Shown in pieces: positions 37,364-45,592 of a stretch of 64,000 nucleotides of DNA. Within the stretch, counting starts at the first letter, position 1, and each line of letters starts with the position of its first letter. The DNA lies in the NCBI RefSeq assembly GCF_000377505.1, contig NZ_KB898202.1:1-64000 (forward strand). Direction: 5' to 3'. Below the pieces are notes generated by a model, which searched no databases, was not told the DNA's origin, and was given only the letters and a program-made list of their open reading frames with translations. The stretch comes from Paenibacillus massiliensis 2301065 = DSM 16942. Lineage in GTDB: Bacteria; Bacillota; Bacilli; Paenibacillales; Paenibacillaceae. The translations under genes and the position numbers were made by a program.

Positions 37364-38608
37364 TCATGCTGCTTCGACAGTGGTAGGTGCAGGTCTATTG
37401 CTACTCTCCAAGGCTTTGTAGAGGAAGGTCAGCGCGAAGCCTACCAGAGCAATGACGAGCGCGATGTAAAAGGCGTTGGTGAACATGCCGTTATTCGCCG
37501 CTGCGACGGAATTCGCAATTCGCGGTCCGAAAAAGGCAGCACCCGAGTAGCCGATGAAGGTTACGCCATAATTGACACCGTAATATTTCATACCGAACTT
37601 CTGCCCGACGATCGAAGGGAAGACACCCATTGTGCCGCCGAAGCATAGGCCAATGCCGATAATGGCGACGGCAAATCCAGCGACAGAACTGGACAATGCC
37701 AGCGTCAGCATCATGGCAGCAATAACAAGGTAGATCATCATGAGACAGCGTAATTGGCCGATCCGGTCCGATACGGCTCCCCAAAAGATGCGTCCCAGGC
37801 AGTTACTAAGGGAGTAAAGACTTACGAACAGAGCCGCTACACCTGCGGACAGACCGAACATCGTCTGGCCGATGACCGAGGCATTGGAGGTAACCATCAT
37901 ACCGGATAAGGCACCGATCAGGAACAGACAAGCAATGACGTAGAACAGTGGCTGCTTAAGCATTTGTCGCCAATTCAGATTGACCGAGCCTGGACGTGCG
38001 CCTGCTGTCTGGGGTGGTGTCCAGCCAGCAGGTGTGTACCCTGCCGGACAGGCCTTGGTGAATAGTCCACCAGCCATAATGACGATCAGGAAGGCTGTGC
38101 CAAGCATAATCATAGTTGTCTGCACGCCAGAGCTAGTAATCAAGGCATTCGCCAGCGGAGCGATAATAATCGTACCGCCGCCATAACCAGCGGTTACAAT
38201 CCCGGCTGCGAGTCCACGCTTATCCGGAAAGAGCTTCACAGTATTCCCGATGGTAGCTGAGTAGACGATCCCCTGCCCGAGGCCAGCGATCACCCCGTAG
38301 GTCACATAGAGCATCCAGGGGGCCGTGGCAAGACCTGACAAGATGAAGCCAAGTCCAAACATCGCACCGCCAAGGAAGATCGCGGTTCTTGCCCCACCCC
38401 GGTCTACGAGCTTCCCACCCAAAATCATCGGGATTGGTGAAATGGCACCATTAATCGTAAAGGCCATCATAATTTCAGGCATGCTTGCCGAGAACACTTT
38501 GCTGAGTGGAAGGGCAAAAATACTGAAGGCATAAATAGAGCCGACGCAAATATTGATCAGGGTCGCAGCGATTAGAATGCGCCAGCGATTCAATTGTACA
38601 TTTTCCAT
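37364..38608 (-). CDS. OxlT-type MFS transporter (oxalate:formate antiporter family)
   Basis: 414 aa, 12 helices. N-terminal RWRILIAATLINICVGSIYAFS (read in parts) and the glycine-rich GLGQGIVYSATIGNTVKLFPDKRGLAAG region are typical of the OFA/OxlT family, which exchanges or imports carboxylates. Sits between the CoA-transferase and the FabK-like gene on the minus strand, so it probably imports the acid that the CoA-transferase activates. The substrate is not readable. Confidence 0.9.
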   Translation of the reverse strand: MENVQLNRWRILIAATLINICVGSIYAFSIFALPLSKVFSASMPEIMMAFTINGAISPIPMILGGKLVDRGGARTAIFLGGAMFGLGFILSGLATAPWMLYVTYGVIAGLGQGIVYSATIGNTVKLFPDKRGLAAGIVTAGYGGGTIIIAPLANALITSSGVQTTMIMLGTAFLIVIMAGGLFTKACPAGYTPAGWTPPQTAGARPGSVNLNWRQMLKQPLFYVIACLFLIGALSGMMVTSNASVIGQTMFGLSAGVAALFVSLYSLSNCLGRIFWGAVSDRIGQLRCLMMIYLVIAAMMLTLALSSSVAGFAVAIIGIGLCFGGTMGVFPSIVGQKFGMKYYGVNYGVTFIGYSGAAFFGPRIANSVAAANNGMFTNAFYIALVIALVGFALTFLYKALESSNRPAPTTVEAA

Positions 38609-38775
38609 AGGAGGTTGGTCCTTTCTGGTGCAGGATCAGTGTGGGTGAAGAGAGGGCATTGTTCCCGCTATTAATTTCGCTATATCATGACTTTCATTCA
38701 TTCGATCATTCATCTCTGTCAGTCCTTGTGATCATTTGATACTTTGACAAGCATCTATACTCTCTTGGCCTGCGC

Positions 38776-40383
38776 TTATACAGTAGCCACAGCATCTATC
38801 TCATGCTTCGCTTGCTCGCTACCCTTGGCTGTGATCACGTCACGCAGCTTGCCCCAATGCTCACAGAACATATCGGCATCCATTTCCTTTAGCTCTGACG
38901 AGATGACAGGCATGAACTCCATCTGATCGAGAATTTGGGTCTGTAAATCAATGCCAGGGGCGATCTCTGTTAGTGTCATTTTTCCATCTTGCAGCTCAAA
39001 TACTGCACGTTCTGTCACATAGACAACCCGCTGCTTGACCTTGGTCGCGTAGGAGCCGCTGAAGGTAATTTGTTGAACCTTCTTCAGGAATTTCTTAGCT
39101 TTGCCCTCCTGCACGATCTGAAGCTTGCCATCCTCAACAGCAATTTGCAGCCCTCCTGCCGTGAAGGTTCCGGCAAAAACGAGCTTTTTAGCCGATTGGG
39201 AAATGTTGATGAAGCCTCCGCAGCCAGCTACACGAGTACCGAACTTGCTGACATTGACGTTCCCGGATTCGTCAGTCTGTGCCAGACCCAGCACAGAGAG
39301 ATCAATACCGCCGCCGTCGTAAAAGTCGAACTGGGACACATGATCCACGATGGCCTCGGAGTTGTAGGCATGCCCAAAATCCTTGATGCCTGCTGGTACG
39401 CCACCGACTGAGCCAGCTTCGGTTGTCAGAATTAATTGATCGCTGACACCTTCCTCTGCCGCCACCGTAGCCACACAGACGGGAATGCCGACGCCAAGAT
39501 TAAGCACCGTATTTGGTACCAGCTCGGCAGCCGAGCGGCGTGAGATAATTTTACGCTCGTCGAGCGGGATTACCTCCATTGCATCCATCGGCACCTTCAC
39601 ATGCCCAGCGAAGGCCGGATTGTATTGTGTATTTTCGGTCTGGAAATGATTTTGCGGCTCCGAGATAATCAGATGATCGATCAGAATGCCAGGTACTCTC
39701 ACATCCTTCGGATGCAGTGTGCCGTTCTTGGCTACGGTCTCTACCTGAGCAATCACAATACCGCCAGAATTGCGCACAGCCTGAGCAATCTGCAGAACCT
39801 CCATATGCAAGCCTTCCTTTTCCAGCGTCAGATTTCCATTCTCGTCGGCCACGGTACCGCGGATCAATGCGACCTGAATCGGGAAGCTCTTATAGAACAG
39901 CCATTCTTCGCCTTCCAGCTCAATCAGCTTGACGATCTCCTCTGTTGTACAGGCTGACATTTTACCGCCTTCTACACGAGGATCGACGAAGGTCTCCATA
40001 CCAACCTTGGTGATGACTCCTGGACGCTTGGCCGCAATTTCACGGAACAGCTGTGTAATTACGCCTTGTGGCAGGTTGTAGGCTTCACATTTATTGTCCT
40101 CGATGAGCTTAGCCATAGCGGGGGATGCAATCGCGATGCCACCGATCCAGCGTTTGATCAGACCTTCATGGCCCAGATGGCTCATTCCCTTGGTCCGACG
40201 ATCGCCAACTGCGCTGGCATGAACGACTGTCAGGTTACGGGGATGACCGGATTGCAGGAATCGTTCCTCAATGGCGATGCCCATCTCTTCGGCCCAACAG
40301 GAAAGACCGAAGCCGCTTGCGGCAATGGTGGCTCCATCCGGGATAAGTGTTGCTGCTTGACTGGCTGTAATAATTTTAGACAT
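38776..40383 (-). CDS. Acyl-CoA:carboxylate CoA-transferase (propionate CoA-transferase type)
   Basis: 535 aa, a fused alpha-beta class I CoA-transferase of the YdiF/Pct kind. The catalytic Glu lies in LTTEAGSVGGVPAG (about residue 325). N-terminal GATIAASGFGLSCWAEE and the beta-half start LVPNTVLNLGVGIP are visible. It moves CoA between short-chain acids by a covalent glutamyl-CoA. First gene of the minus-strand unit; the candidate sigma-54 promoter lies about 140 bp upstream. Confidence 0.92.
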   Translation of the reverse strand: MSKIITASQAATLIPDGATIAASGFGLSCWAEEMGIAIEERFLQSGHPRNLTVVHASAVGDRRTKGMSHLGHEGLIKRWIGGIAIASPAMAKLIEDNKCEAYNLPQGVITQLFREIAAKRPGVITKVGMETFVDPRVEGGKMSACTTEEIVKLIELEGEEWLFYKSFPIQVALIRGTVADENGNLTLEKEGLHMEVLQIAQAVRNSGGIVIAQVETVAKNGTLHPKDVRVPGILIDHLIISEPQNHFQTENTQYNPAFAGHVKVPMDAMEVIPLDERKIISRRSAAELVPNTVLNLGVGIPVCVATVAAEEGVSDQLILTTEAGSVGGVPAGIKDFGHAYNSEAIVDHVSQFDFYDGGGIDLSVLGLAQTDESGNVNVSKFGTRVAGCGGFINISQSAKKLVFAGTFTAGGLQIAVEDGKLQIVQEGKAKKFLKKVQQITFSGSYATKVKQRVVYVTERAVFELQDGKMTLTEIAPGIDLQTQILDQMEFMPVISSELKEMDADMFCEHWGKLRDVITAKGSEQAKHEIDAVATV

Positions 40384-40519
40384 GAATGCTCACTCCCTCG
40401 ATAGCATGAATTGAATGAATAGGGCTAGAAGTAACATAGATTAAAAGCTGTTATTTACGTGCGGACAAACTGCTACGTATAGGTAATCTGCTACGTGAGG
40501 CAAACTGCCGAGTCTCATG

Positions 40520-40535
40520 TGCAGGCTCATTGCCG
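40520..40535 (-). promoter_or_regulatory. Candidate sigma-54 (-24/-12) promoter
   Basis: On the minus strand CGGCA-N6-CTGCA keeps the invariant GG at -24 and GC at -12 with the exact 12-nt offset, and matches the TGGCAC/TTGCA consensus with two substitutions. It would give a ~125-nt leader before the CoA-transferase. Confidence 0.5.
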
Positions 40536-40601
40536 TCATCACGGAATAAGTAGAAGAATAGATAAGCAGATAAAGTAGATAAATTAGGTGTCGAACGATT
40601 T

Positions 40602-40653
40602 AAGTGAAAATATTCACTTTCACTCCGGAATGAATTTGTGAATACTTTCACTT
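40602..40653. promoter_or_regulatory. Two upstream activator dyads
   Basis: AAGTGAAAATATTCACTT (40602-40619) is a perfect 18-bp palindrome. TTGTGAATACTTTCACTT (40636-40653) is a close copy, centre-to-centre 34 bp away (about three helical turns). They lie ~80 and ~115 bp upstream of the candidate -24/-12 site, the normal place for sigma-54 enhancer sites. Confidence 0.65.
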
Positions 40654-41300
40654 GAATCATAGTGCGTGTTTTTTTTTCCGTCAACAGGGGTCCAACTACT
40701 TGGGAAACAGGAGAGGGAGTGTGGCAAAATTGCGAATGTAGTGAGCGAGGTGATAGTTAGAAAACGTCTAAAATGGCTTTTTGGACCGAATACTTCTATG
40801 AGCAGGTTCGAAATGAGCCTATCAACACTACGAGGTATATGGAATTGTTGGATTCGTAAAAATACTACACTTTCTTGTCGGAGCTCATGTTAGTCATTGG
40901 ACGGTTATAGGTGAAAGGATTGAATAACGGCGTGTTCTTCAAATTTTTATAGAAAGCGAGTCTATTCCTAACAATAGCTCTTGAGCAGTAGACAGTCATT
41001 AGGCTTCACAACAGCAAAAGAGTCAAGATAAAAATTTTCGAGATGGCATGTGATTGTTTTTTTGGCAAATTTACTACGTTAGACTTTTTCAGAACTGGAA
41101 AATATCTGATCTCAAGCACTTCTATGAAACAGCTCTGAGTCATGTCAGTTAACTAACTTTAAATGGTTAAAATTTTTACATTTCAATTTTTGGTTTTTGA
41201 TGGTAATATTGTAAATGGAAAAAGGTGGTGATAAATATCTGAAAAGATAATAATCTATTTTTTATATCTATTTATGGAAAATAAGAGGAGGTAACAAGAG
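40654..41300. other. AT-rich spacer at the left edge of the accessory island
   Basis: No convincing gene. Base composition shifts to AT-rich from about 40,900 onward. Short frames near 40,730-40,900 have no ribosome site and look like decayed sequence. The peptide-1 promoter should lie in 41,160-41,280 but was not resolved. Confidence 0.5.
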
Positions 41301-41576
41301 ATGAAAAAAAAGTGGAAGGTTTTAAGCTTGTTAGTAGCTGTTGCAGCTTTTTCTACACTTAGTTTGACGGCTTCATATGCCTCTGATTATCAATCTGTAG
41401 GAACAAAAGCTGTTGCAAATTCTGTAAAAGTTGACGATATGTCAGTTAGGGACAAGGCTGTCTTAGTTGCTGGTGCTCCGAAAATGGTGTTCTTTTCTCA
41501 AGCTCAAGTGGCAGGGAAAATCCCCGTTGAAGTCGATGGTTCGGGTAGCCTGGGGGATTTAATTTTTGATAAATAG
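41301..41576 (+). CDS. Secreted precursor peptide 1 of an Sdp-like system
   Basis: 91 aa, preceded by AAGAGGAGG. A lysine-rich N-terminus (MKKKWKVLSLL), hydrophobic core and ASYAS site make a Sec signal peptide of about 28 residues. The remaining ~63 residues have no cysteine, a central VLVAGAPKMVFFSQ hydrophobic patch, and end in GDLIFDK. The signal sequence and IFDK end are shared with the peptide at 42062, but the core is not. No homologue recognised. Inferred to be a pre-peptide processed by the downstream genes. Confidence 0.75.
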   Translation: MKKKWKVLSLLVAVAAFSTLSLTASYASDYQSVGTKAVANSVKVDDMSVRDKAVLVAGAPKMVFFSQAQVAGKIPVEVDGSGSLGDLIFDK

Positions 41577-41590
41577 GTAGCAACTTTAAA

Positions 41591-41621
41591 GGAGGAGCTG
41601 TTTCTCAAAATGAGCTCCTCC
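41591..41621 (+). terminator. Hairpin after peptide 1
   Basis: GGAGGAGCT (41591-41599) pairs with AGCTCCTCC (41613-41621). It corresponds in place to the terminator after peptide 2 but lacks the T run, so it may be a decayed terminator or an mRNA 3' stabiliser. Confidence 0.6.
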
Positions 41622-41640
41622 TACTCCACAGGAAGGCTTA

Positions 41641-41900
41641 TTAAGGGTGAAACCCAAACAGCTTGATATGGATAGACGTACTGAGCCAATGTTCAGAACG
41701 AATGAGGAGACTCTGAAAAGATGAGATTACATACAAGCTGATCGAAAAAATGCACATAAAAAGGATGTTCAAAACAAAATATATTCTACTGGAAGAAGAA
41801 TCTATGCGAATAGAAGAGATTCTATATCGGTATCCTTCCGCTTTTGCGAAAAGAGAATTTCCAGAGGCCTTGATATATTTGCGGTACTTCAATGAACTAA
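41641..41900 (+). pseudogene. Decayed copy of the SdpA/DUF5819-like gene
   Basis: Fragments in shifting frames match the intact gene at 42443: TEPMFRTNEETL (intact: TEPMIRTNEETL), TYKLIEK (identical), and EEILYRYPSAFAKREFPEA (intact: ENILYRYASAFAKKEFSEA). Roughly 75 nt between the first two blocks are missing, and stop codons and frameshifts interrupt it. The N-terminal half including the membrane segment is gone. It is a relic of a duplicated peptide + sdpA module. Confidence 0.8.
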
Positions 41901-42061
41901 TTTTGAGCAAAAGCAGATTATATTTAAAATTTCTATATTTCATATTTAAATTATTTGGATTTAATGGTAATATAACTATTGGAATAATATGGTGTGAATT
42001 GAAATAATCAATTCATTACCCATCAAAAAGTTTATTCTAGGAAATATGAGGAGGAAAAAGT

Positions 42062-42376
42062 GTGAAAAAAAAGTGGAAGATTTTAAGTTTTGTTGTGGTT
42101 GTTACGGCATTCTCTACTCTTAGTTTGACCGCTTCTTATGCCTCTGGTTACCAATCTGTAAGCACGGTAGCAAATGTAAATATTCAGAATGCCAGCAAAG
42201 CTTCAGTTGAACCTCAGGCTATAGCATCTCTTGCCAGAAAAGCATGGGTTGTAGCCACAGAGGCCTATAAGGCCAATAAAGATGCCTTGCGAGAAGTCAC
42301 ACGTCTAGGTAGCTTATTGGGTACAGGCGTATCCTCAACGGATGTTGACAATGCAGATGTAATTTTTGATAAATAG
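42062..42376 (+). CDS. Secreted precursor peptide 2 of an Sdp-like system
   Basis: 104 aa, GTG start behind ATGAGGAGG. The first ~28 residues are a signal peptide nearly identical to that of peptide 1 (KKKWKILSF, ending ASYAS). The mature part lacks cysteine, contains a likely amphipathic helix (IASLARKAWVVATEAYKAN), a Gly/Ser stretch (LGSLLGTGVSS), and ends NADVIFDK. Followed by a strong terminator, so it may be made in excess over the downstream genes. Candidate toxin or signalling peptide; its activity is inferred from context only. Confidence 0.78.
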   Translation: MKKKWKILSFVVVVTAFSTLSLTASYASGYQSVSTVANVNIQNASKASVEPQAIASLARKAWVVATEAYKANKDALREVTRLGSLLGTGVSSTDVDNADVIFDK

Positions 42377-42386
42377 ACATAACTTT

Positions 42387-42425
42387 AGGAGGGGATGCTT
42401 ATCCAATATGCGCTCCTCCTTTTTT
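42387..42425 (+). terminator. Terminator between peptide 2 and its processing genes
   Basis: AGGAGGGG pairs with CTCCTCCT (8 bp), followed by T6. It lies inside the presumed operon, so partial read-through would give high peptide and low enzyme expression, as in many bacteriocin operons. Confidence 0.8.
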
Positions 42426-42442
42426 ATAGGAGGCTTAGTTCA

Positions 42443-43126
42443 ATGAAGCAAAAATACAAATTTATTTTTTTGAATACAACAATATTCTTGCTCTCTATGC
42501 TCCTGCTGATGCACTTTTTCTTGGTTTTTCTCCATGCTGGACCCATTAATCCCATTTCCGTTGCGTTAAAGTCAGTAACTGATAATTACGTTGGGCGTTT
42601 TTTTCAACAGAATTGGCATCTGTTTGCTCCACAGCCAATGACTCAAAATTTAAAGCTGTATGTTCGGGTTAAATATACTGACATTGGCAGTAAAGAAATC
42701 AACGTGAGTGAATGGTACGACGTTACCGAACCCATGATTAGGACAAATGAAGAAACGCTATTTTCCCCCTATAACAGAATTATCCGAATAGGGAGCGGGT
42801 ACATTCATCAATTATACATTGGAGGAAAAGATGAACTTACATACAAATTAATAGAGAAAAATTCAGATAAAGAGGATGCACAAAATAAAATAAATTCTTC
42901 ACTAGAGAAGGACTCGGAGCATATTGAGAACATTCTATATCGATACGCTTCTGCCTTTGCTAAAAAAGAATTTTCAGAGGCTGAGATCAGAGAGGTACAG
43001 TTTATGACATCCATAGCAGATGCTGTTCCGTATTCAAAACGAAACGATTCCTCCTTCAAGCCTGAAGAGACGACAGTTGTTTTTGACTGGAAGGGAGTAG
43101 TGGATGATGTTGTCCAGTTACCGTAG
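42443..43126 (+). CDS. SdpA/DUF5819-like membrane-anchored protein
   Basis: 227 aa from ATG 42443, behind ATAGGAGG. One N-terminal membrane helix (about residues 8-31), then the DUF5819/SdpA hallmark FFQQNWHLFAPQP (53-65) and an extracytoplasmic domain. In the B. subtilis sdpABC operon SdpA works with SdpB to mature the SdpC killing peptide. The gene overlaps the SdpB-like gene by 23 bp. A partial decayed paralogue lies at 41641-41900. Confidence 0.78.
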   Translation: MKQKYKFIFLNTTIFLLSMLLLMHFFLVFLHAGPINPISVALKSVTDNYVGRFFQQNWHLFAPQPMTQNLKLYVRVKYTDIGSKEINVSEWYDVTEPMIRTNEETLFSPYNRIIRIGSGYIHQLYIGGKDELTYKLIEKNSDKEDAQNKINSSLEKDSEHIENILYRYASAFAKKEFSEAEIREVQFMTSIADAVPYSKRNDSSFKPEETTVVFDWKGVVDDVVQLP

Positions 43127-44465
43127 CTTTTTTTTAACTGAGAGGTTCTTAATCGGTACAAGTCTACTAAGAATAGCCATTGGGTTCATCATACTCTATA
43201 ACTATTTTGTTAACTATTGGCAGAGATATTTTTTATGGCATGACTTTGGTATAAATATGTATTCTGACGAATTCAAATTAATGTCGTGGTCACTTTACAA
43301 TCTGAGCTCTTCAATCTTGTATTTTGATGTAATCTACCATCTTGGAATCATAGTGACAATTATATACTTGTTAGGGTATAAGGGGCGTATATTCACATTC
43401 TTAACCTATGTATTTTTTTATTCGATATATACTCGGTCATTTACCATTAGCGATGGTGGGGATAACCTTCTGATAGTTAATATGTTCTTTCTATTGTTCA
43501 CTAATAATACAGCCTATTTTTCTTTAGATGCTGCGTTGAGAGAGAAGACTCGGGATTTTTCTGAACTTGATGTATTCCATAAATTCAAGCTAATCATTCA
43601 TAATTTTGCAGTGCTATTTTGTATAATACAGCTTTGTATTGTTTATTTTTTCTCAGGTATGTACCAGATTATGGGTGAGATGTGGCAAAACGGAACTGCA
43701 TTGTACTACATTTCTCAAGTTAGGGAGTTTAGTAGGCCCATTTTGAAGGACGTGGTGGATAACTATATTGGATTGACAATTATTATTTCATATTTATCTA
43801 TACTCATTAAGATTGCATTTCCCTTTGTGATTACAAATAAACGGATTAAGCCATTTATAGTGAGCGCAATGATTTTATTTCATGCTGGCATTGGAATGGG
43901 GATGGGGCTGCTTACATTCTCACTAGTGATGATCGTCATGGAATTACTTGTGTTTTCTGATAGCGAGTATAGATCAATGCACGCATACATTAAGAAAACA
44001 ACGAGAAAACTATCCGTTTCGTTAAAGCGAAAAACAAGGGTCTGGGGGACCGCGAAGCTTAATCAAATGCGAATAGTTGTCTTTTATGATAGCTGGTGTC
44101 CGATTTGTACCCAAATTAGTGTGAAGTTACGTAATCTAGATTGCTTCAGGCTACTACAACTTGTTAGTCTGAGAGATTCTGTGCTAGTCAAGTCTTACGA
44201 ACTGGATGCAGAAGAGCTGGTGAAAAGAATGCATACAGTCTCAGTTGGGAAGCCAGGCTCTGAGAAAAAAGGAATAGATGCCTTGTATCAAATTAGTATA
44301 AGAATTCCGCAATTATGGATTGTAGCGCCTTTCTTATATATCTTCAGTAAGTTGGGTATTGGAGGTCTTCTGTACGATTACGTTGCTTCCAGAAGAAAAG
44401 TAATTCCAGTCGGAAATTGTGATCAAGCATGTGATTTTGTTCCTGTTGGCACGGCAAAGGAGTGA
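43104..44465 (+). CDS. HTTM (SdpB-like) membrane protein fused to a DCC thiol-oxidoreductase domain
   Basis: 453 aa. Residues about 12-290 hold the HTTM region, a multi-helix relative of vitamin-K-dependent gamma-carboxylase and of SdpB (RIAIGFIILYNYFV; SDGGDNLLIVNMFFLLF). After a basic linker, residues 322-445 form a DCC1-like/DUF393 domain with VVFYDSWCPICTQI; the redox pair is C332/C335. SdpB itself has no DCC domain, so this is a fusion of two functions usually found as neighbours. Start ATG 43104 has AAGGGAG 6 nt ahead and lies inside the previous gene. Confidence 0.82.
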   Translation: MMLSSYRSFFLTERFLIGTSLLRIAIGFIILYNYFVNYWQRYFLWHDFGINMYSDEFKLMSWSLYNLSSSILYFDVIYHLGIIVTIIYLLGYKGRIFTFLTYVFFYSIYTRSFTISDGGDNLLIVNMFFLLFTNNTAYFSLDAALREKTRDFSELDVFHKFKLIIHNFAVLFCIIQLCIVYFFSGMYQIMGEMWQNGTALYYISQVREFSRPILKDVVDNYIGLTIIISYLSILIKIAFPFVITNKRIKPFIVSAMILFHAGIGMGMGLLTFSLVMIVMELLVFSDSEYRSMHAYIKKTTRKLSVSLKRKTRVWGTAKLNQMRIVVFYDSWCPICTQISVKLRNLDCFRLLQLVSLRDSVLVKSYELDAEELVKRMHTVSVGKPGSEKKGIDALYQISIRIPQLWIVAPFLYIFSKLGIGGLLYDYVASRRKVIPVGNCDQACDFVPVGTAKE

Positions 44466-45592
44466 TCTATAAGTTGCTCATAGTTATTGTGACTATTGCA
44501 TTTAGTATCATTGCTCTGTTATTCGTAGTTCTGATTCTTATGGCAAAACGGCAACATCAGATGAAGACAGAACATGATGTTCTGAGTTATTTCAAAAACA
44601 ATCCAGACAAAGTCTCTTTTTATATGCTCAAAAACGGAGTAGAGAAAGTTAGCTATCATGCCGAGGAGCAACGACCTCTGGCGAGTACAGCAAAATTAAT
44701 CGTAGCTGTTGAGTTTGCGCGTCAGCTTGTGAACCAGTCCTTGGAGAAGGATGAACTCGTGTCTATAGAGGAACTACAACGCTATTACATTCCCGGATCT
44801 GATGGCCACGCTCATGAAAAATGGGTTGAGTCTGTCAAATCTCAAAATAGCATTATAGAGGGCAAGGTCACCCTGTTTGAAATTGCTCGGGGGATGCTAA
44901 TTCACAGTTCAAATGCCAATATGGAATACTTAATACAGAGGCTAGGTCTGGATTCCATAAATTCCAATCTGCAGCATCTGTCACTAACTTTACATGATCC
45001 ATTATTCCCTTTTTCATCTGCGGGACTTATATGTTCTTTTCTTCAGGAGCAAGAGAATATTGGTTTTAAAGAAGCACTGTTAAGAATAAAAAATATGAGC
45101 CGTGAAGAATACATGACCCATTCAATGAACATTCATGATGTATTTGGCAGTAAAAATGATTTATCCGCAATCAAACGATGGAACACACGCAAAATCTACA
45201 CTAGAGAGTTGCAGCTACTTGAGTCCAAAAAGCAACCCCGAGGAACAGCAAGAGATTATGCAAATTTGATGAGGGCCATACAAAATGAAAGCCTAGTCCC
45301 TAATGCTATTCATGAAGTCCTCAAAAGTCTATTAGAGCGGCCTGTGGACTCTACCAAATTGAAAGTGCTTGGAAATAAAGGAGGGTCATCCATTTCTATC
45401 TTGACAGAGGCCCTCTACTGTACTGATGTAACAGGAAACGAGATTCAATTAGCCCTATTTATTCATGAAGAATCTGAGTTAGAACAAATCTGGCTAAAGA
45501 AAAAAATAGATTTGTTTCTTGGGAAGCTATTAACGGACAGCTTGTTTGAAGAGGAGGTACAAAAACAATTGTCTATGAAAGAGGGCTACTAA
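44462..45592 (+). CDS. Membrane-anchored serine hydrolase of beta-lactamase type
   Basis: 376 aa, GTG start overlapping the previous stop by 4 bp. One N-terminal anchor helix (about residues 4-27), then a penicillin-binding/beta-lactamase fold: S75-T-A-K78 (SxxK), HSSNAN (SxN), and GNKGGS in the KTG position. It faces the outside. In this cluster it could cleave or cyclise the exported peptide or give self-protection at the wall; class A beta-lactamase activity is possible but not implied by context. Confidence 0.8.
   Translation: MIYKLLIVIVTIAFSIIALLFVVLILMAKRQHQMKTEHDVLSYFKNNPDKVSFYMLKNGVEKVSYHAEEQRPLASTAKLIVAVEFARQLVNQSLEKDELVSIEELQRYYIPGSDGHAHEKWVESVKSQNSIIEGKVTLFEIARGMLIHSSNANMEYLIQRLGLDSINSNLQHLSLTLHDPLFPFSSAGLICSFLQEQENIGFKEALLRIKNMSREEYMTHSMNIHDVFGSKNDLSAIKRWNTRKIYTRELQLLESKKQPRGTARDYANLMRAIQNESLVPNAIHEVLKSLLERPVDSTKLKVLGNKGGSSISILTEALYCTDVTGNEIQLALFIHEESELEQIWLKKKIDLFLGKLLTDSLFEEEVQKQLSMKEGY

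Noticed and set aside
40666-40893. 75-codon frame at the left edge of the island
   Set aside because: No ribosome site, overlaps the sigma-54 upstream region and has no recognisable motif; another frame there (26 codons from 40770) is equally unsupported.
41641-42007. Intact small gene at 41750-42007
   Set aside because: The frame is the tail of a decayed SdpA-like gene plus read-through; it lacks a proper start and its C-terminal half is not homologous to anything in the intact copy.
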